Positions 58,901-62,000 of a stretch of 62,000 nucleotides of DNA are shown one piece after another. The stretch lies in NCBI GenBank assembly GCA_002633005.1, contig NMRA01000144.1:380924-442923 (forward strand), read 5' to 3'. Origin of the DNA: Phoronis australis (Eukaryota; Phoronida; Phoronidae). How positions within the stretch are numbered: the stretch's first letter is position 1; the number at the start of each line of letters is the position of its first letter. Under the pieces are notes generated by a model, which was not told the origin of the DNA, ran no database searches, and was given only the letters and a program-made list of their open reading frames with translations. A program made the position numbers and the translations under genes.

Positions 58901-61900
58901 AATCAGTAACACTACATTAAAAATCCCCAGTTTATCACTGAAACAGTCGAGTTTCTTTGCTGTTTTTGGTCGTGACCTGCTAGACCTGCCTCCCGTTCAG
59001 TAACGCTAGGACCTCGCTAAAAAGCAAGACTTCGCGAGATTACGTGAGATATTGCCGTGTATTTTAAATGAGAACACGTGACTTTGACTAGGTTTTAGCT
59101 AGGTCCTAGCGTAGGTCCTAGCGTCTACTGAACGCACGCCTGGTCCGCCGCCGGGCGGCAGGGTAAGCATCACAATGGGCCGCATCTCAAGCAACACCTA
59201 TGCGACACCATGGAACTAAAATTTGGCTACCTCAAATCCAAAATGGCAAGCTGAGATTTTACCCAACTCGCAAATTGCGAGTTGGGCGTTTCCTTAACGT
59301 CAGACGCTGAAATGTCTGGGGTAACGTTACGGGTTTGGCTAATCAGTGTTGAGTTTGAAAAACAATATCACAGATTTCAACTCAGACATTCTCTAATCAG
59401 AGACCGCTATATCCGACCAGTGCCATCGGGGTGGCAGATTTCATGTTGAGTATCAGGACATCAGGTGGTAAGACAGTGCCACCATCTGGACTGGTCCCAG
59501 TAGAGATAGTGATGCTCCTTATAGTTGCTTCATACACCGGAAGCATTTCAACAAATTATGCCTCACACTGATTAAAACATCAAAGTCACATTCAGGGACA
59601 CCTTAGGGAGGCCAACAAGGTCTTTAACTCCTTCCAATTCGAGCACATACTCCCATAATCAAACTTTTTGTCGAGAGCAGTCCTTCATTCAGTTGCCCAA
59701 ATTAATGTTGTAAATGTCGATGACAGTCTCGGCTGTGGTGTCTCTATGTTGTGATGTCCTTTTCTTTTACAACATTGGTCTTGGCCTGGTGCGACACCTG
59801 ACGCCAGAAGAGCCCAGCAGAGGTCACACTACTACCACACGACCTGTCACCTGTGAAGACCATGTGACGAGATCGTCTGGGCCTTCTGGAGTTCGCTGCC
59901 GCAGTGTGGACGTAATGTGAGTACCCTCTAGAATTACTCCAACACTACATGAATAGGTTGAACCTGTTTGGCTGTGCCCAGCCAATTAATACAACATTAA
60001 CAACTGGCCATAGCAGTGCGGGGAAATCGAAACCAAAAAAGAGGAAAATTCCAAGCCCTGTAACGTGACTTTGATGGTTTAATCAGTGCGAAGCATAATT
60101 CGAGTGCTGAAAAGTTTCCGGCGTAAGAAGACCCTATGCCAAGATGGGAGTATCAGTGTCTCTACTGCTAAAAGAGACAGGGGCACTGTCTATCACTATA
60201 GAGCTATCACTGGCATCAGGCGGTATTGTATGACCCTACAGCCCTAGTTTAACTAAGTAATCACTGAATCAGTGAATGGGGAAGAATGTTGGTGCACTTG
60301 CACTTGCAGTTGAGTAAAATAATATAAAGGCCCAGCTTAATAGCCTACAGCAATTGCTCTTTGGTATGTTGTAGATATGCTTCCGGTGAATTATATGAGC
60401 CTCTGTTAGCTACTCGCTAACAGGCAATTGCCTATTAGCTGAATGGTTAGCACGCTTGCCGGTTTTATGGGGGTCACTGGTTCGATTCCCGAGTCAGGTG
60501 ATCTCGGCTATTACTACAAATGGCGTAGTCGCCAAACGGATGATCTACCGATGAAGCACTGCCAACTAGTACCCACGGACCTTGGGAAGGCGCGTGTGGA
60601 AGGTTCCAGGAGTCAAGGACCTGTATGAGAGACTACCTTGTGTTCACCTGTGTTGTGGTGGTAAGTTTAGTAAAGGTACAAAGGGACGTTGATGACCTGT
60701 ATGCGAGACATCCTGATGTTCACCTTACTGGTCGCGTGCCCGTTCCGTAGGGAAGGGGGAAATGTTGTAGATGTGCTTCCGGTGAATTATATGAGCCTCT
60801 GTTAGCTACTCGCTAACGGGCAATTGCCTATAGTATTAGCTGAATGGTTAGCACGCTTGCCAGTTTTATGGGGGTCGCTGGTTCGATTCCCGAGTCGGGT
60901 GATCTCGGCTATTACTACAGGTAGACTGATTAGGATGCCGAGCTTTGCAACGAGATGGTAGGCCTACTGGTTCGAAACTTACGTGATTTCAACATGTTCA
61001 AGTCAAGACAAGTACTGAAGTGAAGACGAAGTCTGAACTTGAAGTAGGCCTAGTCACCAGGGCCGGGGTAGCTAGCATTTTTTTAACCAGGCCGAAGGTC
61101 AGAAGTTGCGGACCTACCGGCGAACTTTGAAAGCTGAAGTTCCCGCCCTTCGTGTACGTGCTGCCGGGAACCAGCCGTGCATTTGCCGTGTTGTTAAACA
61201 TTAAAATGTCAAATATGTGCACAAAGACTATTAAATGTCATATCAACAGCATTTATTTTTATCAAATACAAACAATAATTCATTGAAATACAATCAGTTT
61301 CAAGTAACGCCAATTAAAGACAAGTATAAGTGGTGGCATTTTGGAAACGAACATTTGACTGACAAGACCGCAATGGCTCACCTTTGGCCTATTTAAAGAT
61401 TGAGGTCATGAAGTCACATCACCTAGCGAGCGCGGTAAAAATTGGAGCGTGCGCAGTATAAAAATGGTGAGTTCACGATTTTGGGAACTGAAATAGGGAC
61501 TGCTCGAAGAAAAAGTTTCATAACGGGAATATTTGTTCGAGTTGGAAGGACTTAAACACATCAACAACCTCCTAAGATGTTCCTCTATGCGCAAAAGGTA
61601 TTTATAACAACGTGATTTTGATGGTTTAGTCGGTGCGAGGCATAATTCGCCGAAAAGCTTCCGGCGTACAGAGCGCCTATAGCCTCTGCATCGCCTCTGA
61701 CCGGTTCGGGCCAACAGAGGCGATGGTCATTGCCTACTAGCTGGCCAGTTAGACACTTGCTACACAACCGCAGGTACACCACAGCAGACGTTAGCGATAT
61801 CACATTACACTTTTTCAACCAGAACGTGAAATGAATCATGAGAAGTTTAGAAATCAATTTCTGAGTTTCAAAATAGAACTTCGTTACCTTTCATGCTTGA

Positions 61901-61906
61901 CGCCAT
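46883..61906 (-). CDS. ARL2BP: ARL2BP (BART), ARL2/ARL3-binding protein, 7 coding exons (whole gene)
   Basis: ARL2BP binds GTP-loaded ARL2 and ARL3 and acts in mitochondria, centrosome, cilium base and nucleus. Exons in coding order on the minus strand are 61906-61888, 57006-56931, 54559-54498, 54042-53933, 53518-53433, 49222-49126 and 46966-46883. All introns are GT/AG and phases agree. The total is 534 nt, or 177 residues (human 163). The BART domain spans about residues 35-152: HIEDIIMDD, KYYLEFDLDTEENKFVYTDI, LIEKHLETELITRMPGFSME, EVFEMLLTFSDFIQFKEMF, DYRKDKEG. The tail DLTSGITVTPLG also matches the family. The N-terminus (residues 8-32) is acidic, EHEEEHEPMDFQEEE. The gene faces NUP93 tail to tail. 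Confidence 0.95.
46967..49125 (-). other. ARL2BP intron 6
   Basis: 2.2 kb, AT-rich. A minus-strand reading run on from exon 6 stops near 48943 without family similarity. I see no gene or clear repeat. Confidence 0.6.
49126..49222 (-). CDS. ARL2BP: ARL2BP coding exon 6
   Basis: Residues 118-150, SRKDELDGEVFEMLLTFSDF then IQFKEMFIDYRK. Acceptor gacatttag, donor AAG|gtaagg. This is the core helix pair of the BART fold that contacts ARL2. Confidence 0.95.
49223..53432 (-). other. ARL2BP intron 5
   Basis: 4.2 kb. It includes a diverged piece of the CTCF-motif repeat family (about 49860-50060) and a cluster of inverted 16-bp words at 52590-52989. No exon-like sequence with family similarity was seen. 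Confidence 0.55.
52590..52989. repeat. Inverted-repeat cluster, possible MITE
   Basis: AGTTGTGGACGTTACT at 52590-52605 is matched in inverse by AGTAACGTCCACAAC at 52798-52812 (15 of 15) and by AGTAACGTCCGCAACT at 52974-52989 (15 of 16). A shorter AACGTCC word sits near 52636. The outer pair could be terminal inverted repeats of a 400-bp element. No clear target duplication. Confidence 0.5.
53433..53518 (-). CDS. ARL2BP: ARL2BP coding exon 5
   Basis: Residues 90-118, TQLIEKHLETELITRMPGFS then MEEFSKQL. Acceptor attgtag, donor GT|gtaagt, phases 0 and 2. It was found by family comparison (vertebrate SLVEKYIEEQLLQRIPEFNM). Confidence 0.93.
53933..54042 (-). CDS. ARL2BP: ARL2BP coding exon 4
   Basis: Residues 53-89, DMQQDFLEKYYLEFDLDTEE then NKFVYTDIHKEY. 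Acceptor atttgcag, donor TAT|gtgagt. It matches vertebrate FMDKYYLEFEDTEENKLIYT. Confidence 0.96.
54498..54559 (-). CDS. ARL2BP: ARL2BP coding exon 3
   Basis: Residues 32-53, SSIADTKFDVTVGHIEDIIM. Acceptor ctttccag, donor G|gtaagt. It matches vertebrate SSASDAEFDAVVGYLEDIIM. Confidence 0.95.
54900..55800 (-). repeat. CTCF-motif repeat, several 200-400-bp units, in ARL2BP intron 2
   Basis: This is the same family as 40470-41090 but on the opposite strand. Two units align directly (about 55190-55300 with 55605-55700: CATGCCAATTTCC, GTTTGGTTGACA). Between them lie four CTCF-like sites on the plus strand at 55119-55134, 55154-55170, 55314-55331 and 55459-55475, with cores CCACTAGGAGGC, CCACTAAGAGGCGCC, CCACAAGGTGGCGC and CCACTAGGGAGCAC. 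Confidence 0.75.
56223..56843 (+). other. 206-codon open frame antisense to ARL2BP intron 2
   Basis: It is the longest unassigned open frame in the window, entered by a TTG; the first ATG is further in. It has Ser/Leu-rich composition, no recognised domain and no homologue that I can name. Most likely chance or a decayed repeat. Confidence 0.15.
56931..57006 (-). CDS. ARL2BP: ARL2BP coding exon 2 (acidic N-terminus)
   Basis: Residues 7-32, GSGDCDEHEEEHEPMDFQEE then ELATS. Acceptor cctgcctag, donor CAG|gtgggt. The acidic run has no close match to the vertebrate N-terminus, but the phases link it in frame to exons 1 and 3. Confidence 0.85.
58994..59134. mobile_element. 141-bp MITE with about 20-bp terminal inverted repeats
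   Basis: The left end CGTTCAGTAACGCTAGGACC matches the inverse of the right end (GGTCCTAGCGTCTACTGAAC plus G) except for a 2-base difference. The right end has an extra inner copy of AGGTCCTAGCG. There is no coding capacity and no clear target duplication. Confidence 0.75.
60068..60131. repeat. 65-bp dispersed repeat, copy 1
   Basis: GACTTTGATGGTTTAATCAG and the following bases (GCGAAGCATAATTCG, GAAAAGTTTCCGGCGTA) match 61611-61675 in the same orientation with about 80-85% identity. Confidence 0.7.
60436..60489 (+). promoter_or_regulatory. tRNA-like pol III promoter (boxes A and B) inside the left LTR
   Basis: Box A TAGCTGAATGG is at 60436-60446 and box B GGTTCGATTCC at 60479-60489, with TTAGCACGC and CCCGAGTC around them as in a tRNA D-arm and T-arm. 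The anticodon arm does not fold well, so it is tRNA-like, not a tRNA gene. Confidence 0.75.
60837..60890 (+). promoter_or_regulatory. tRNA-like pol III promoter inside the right LTR
   Basis: The same boxes are kept in the right LTR (60837-60847 and 60880-60890). Both boxes are identical to the left copy although the LTRs differ elsewhere. Confidence 0.75.
61611..61675. repeat. 65-bp dispersed repeat, copy 2
   Basis: It matches 60068-60131. It is followed at about 61720-61755 by a decayed piece that resembles the LTR tRNA-like part (CATTGCCTACTAGCTGG, GTTAGACACTTGC). Confidence 0.65.
61888..61906 (-). CDS. ARL2BP: ARL2BP coding exon 1 (start exon, 19 nt)
   Basis: ATGGCGTCAAGCATGAAAG then gtaacg encodes MASSMK plus the first base of a glycine codon. 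The context AAAGATGG is a strong start. The phase joins exon 2 exactly. A second in-frame ATG (codon 5) is possible but less likely. Confidence 0.82.
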
Positions 61907-61930
61907 CTTTAGTTTTGCCAACGAATTATG

Positions 61931-61950
61931 TGACGTCACGAACACTTCCG
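61931..61950 (-). promoter_or_regulatory. ARL2BP core promoter: palindromic CRE plus ETS-type site
   Basis: TGACGTCA at 61931-61938, about 25-32 bases upstream of the ATG, and CGGAAGTG (minus strand, 61943-61950). This CRE plus GABP/ETS pair is typical of TATA-less housekeeping promoters. It is also near the window edge, so a divergent partner gene beyond 62000 is possible. Confidence 0.65.
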
Positions 61951-62000
61951 CTTTGTTGCCACTTCTTCTTTTTGCTGCTAATAAAACGTAATTACAGAAA

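Larger units (their letters stand above)
60367..60919 (+). mobile_element. Compact LTR retroelement (TRIM) with tRNA-like LTRs
   Basis: Two direct repeats of 152 bp (60367-60518) and 157 bp (60763-60919) begin TGTTGTAG and end CTACA. They differ by five transitions and one 5-bp indel. They flank a 244-bp non-coding centre. Two bases after the left LTR is TGGCGTAGTCGCC (60521 on), a primer-site-like start with TGG. Just before the right LTR is a purine tract, AGGGAAGGGGGAAA (60749-60762). GGTA flanks both sides (60363-60366 and 60920-60923), a 4-bp target duplication. Each LTR holds a box A (TAGCTGAATGG) and a perfect box B (GGTTCGATTCC). It has no protein genes, so it is non-autonomous. Confidence 0.88.
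57007..61887 (-). other. ARL2BP intron 1, rich in mobile elements
   Basis: 4.9 kb. It has a C-rich tract near 57664-57690, a 141-bp MITE (58994-59134), a pair of 65-bp dispersed repeats (60068-60131 and 61611-61675) and a 553-bp LTR element (60367-60919). No exon was seen. Confidence 0.65.

Overview
The window is animal nuclear DNA. It has spliced genes with GT/AG introns, first and last coding exons far apart, strong start contexts, AT-rich introns, microsatellites and many short dispersed repeats. Nothing looks prokaryotic. The two recognisable genes, the modest intron sizes, the likely high heterozygosity and the repeat types fit a marine invertebrate, plausibly an invertebrate deuterostome. 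The species cannot be fixed from sequence alone.

Layout. Positions 1 to about 19,250 hold no gene I can support. They contain a 1.2-1.4 kb long inverted repeat pair (877-2271 and 11913-13142), five copies of a small MITE family with ends like CAGTGGCGGAT, an array of 62-bp hairpin units followed by 430-bp repeats with perfect DR1 nuclear-receptor motifs (5739-7640), a broken THAP-domain fragment (minus strand, about 10,060-9,880), and a long AC/AT microsatellite. From 19260 to 43302 the plus strand carries a complete NUP93 gene (nucleoporin Nup93). I assembled 21 coding exons by hand; every splice phase agrees, giving 2,487 nt and 828 residues. From 61906 down to 46883 the minus strand carries a complete ARL2BP gene (BART, the ARL2/ARL3 effector) in 7 coding exons, giving 177 residues. 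The two genes converge tail to tail with about 3.6 kb between stop codons.

Two parts of NUP93 appear twice in tandem: exons 9-10 and exons 11-12. In each case the two copies are separated by a single N, and splicing both copies together breaks the reading frame. The copies differ almost only by synonymous and intronic changes. The simplest reading is that two alleles were laid end to end in the assembly, not that exons were duplicated in life.

The most notable signals outside the genes are these. A compact 553-bp LTR element lies at 60367-60919 with a 4-bp target duplication, a primer site and a polypurine tract; its LTRs carry a tRNA-like pol III promoter. A 52-bp minisatellite at 26202-26620 multiplied the 5' splice site of NUP93 exon 7 about eight times. 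A repeat family in introns of both genes is tiled with CTCF-like motifs. The ARL2BP start has a palindromic CRE and an ETS-type site just upstream. NUP93 builds the inner ring of the nuclear pore and ARL2BP works with ARL2/ARL3 in mitochondria, centrosome and cilium, so the two have no obvious joint function. From memory they also lie on the same human band (16q13), so their neighbourhood may be an old linkage.
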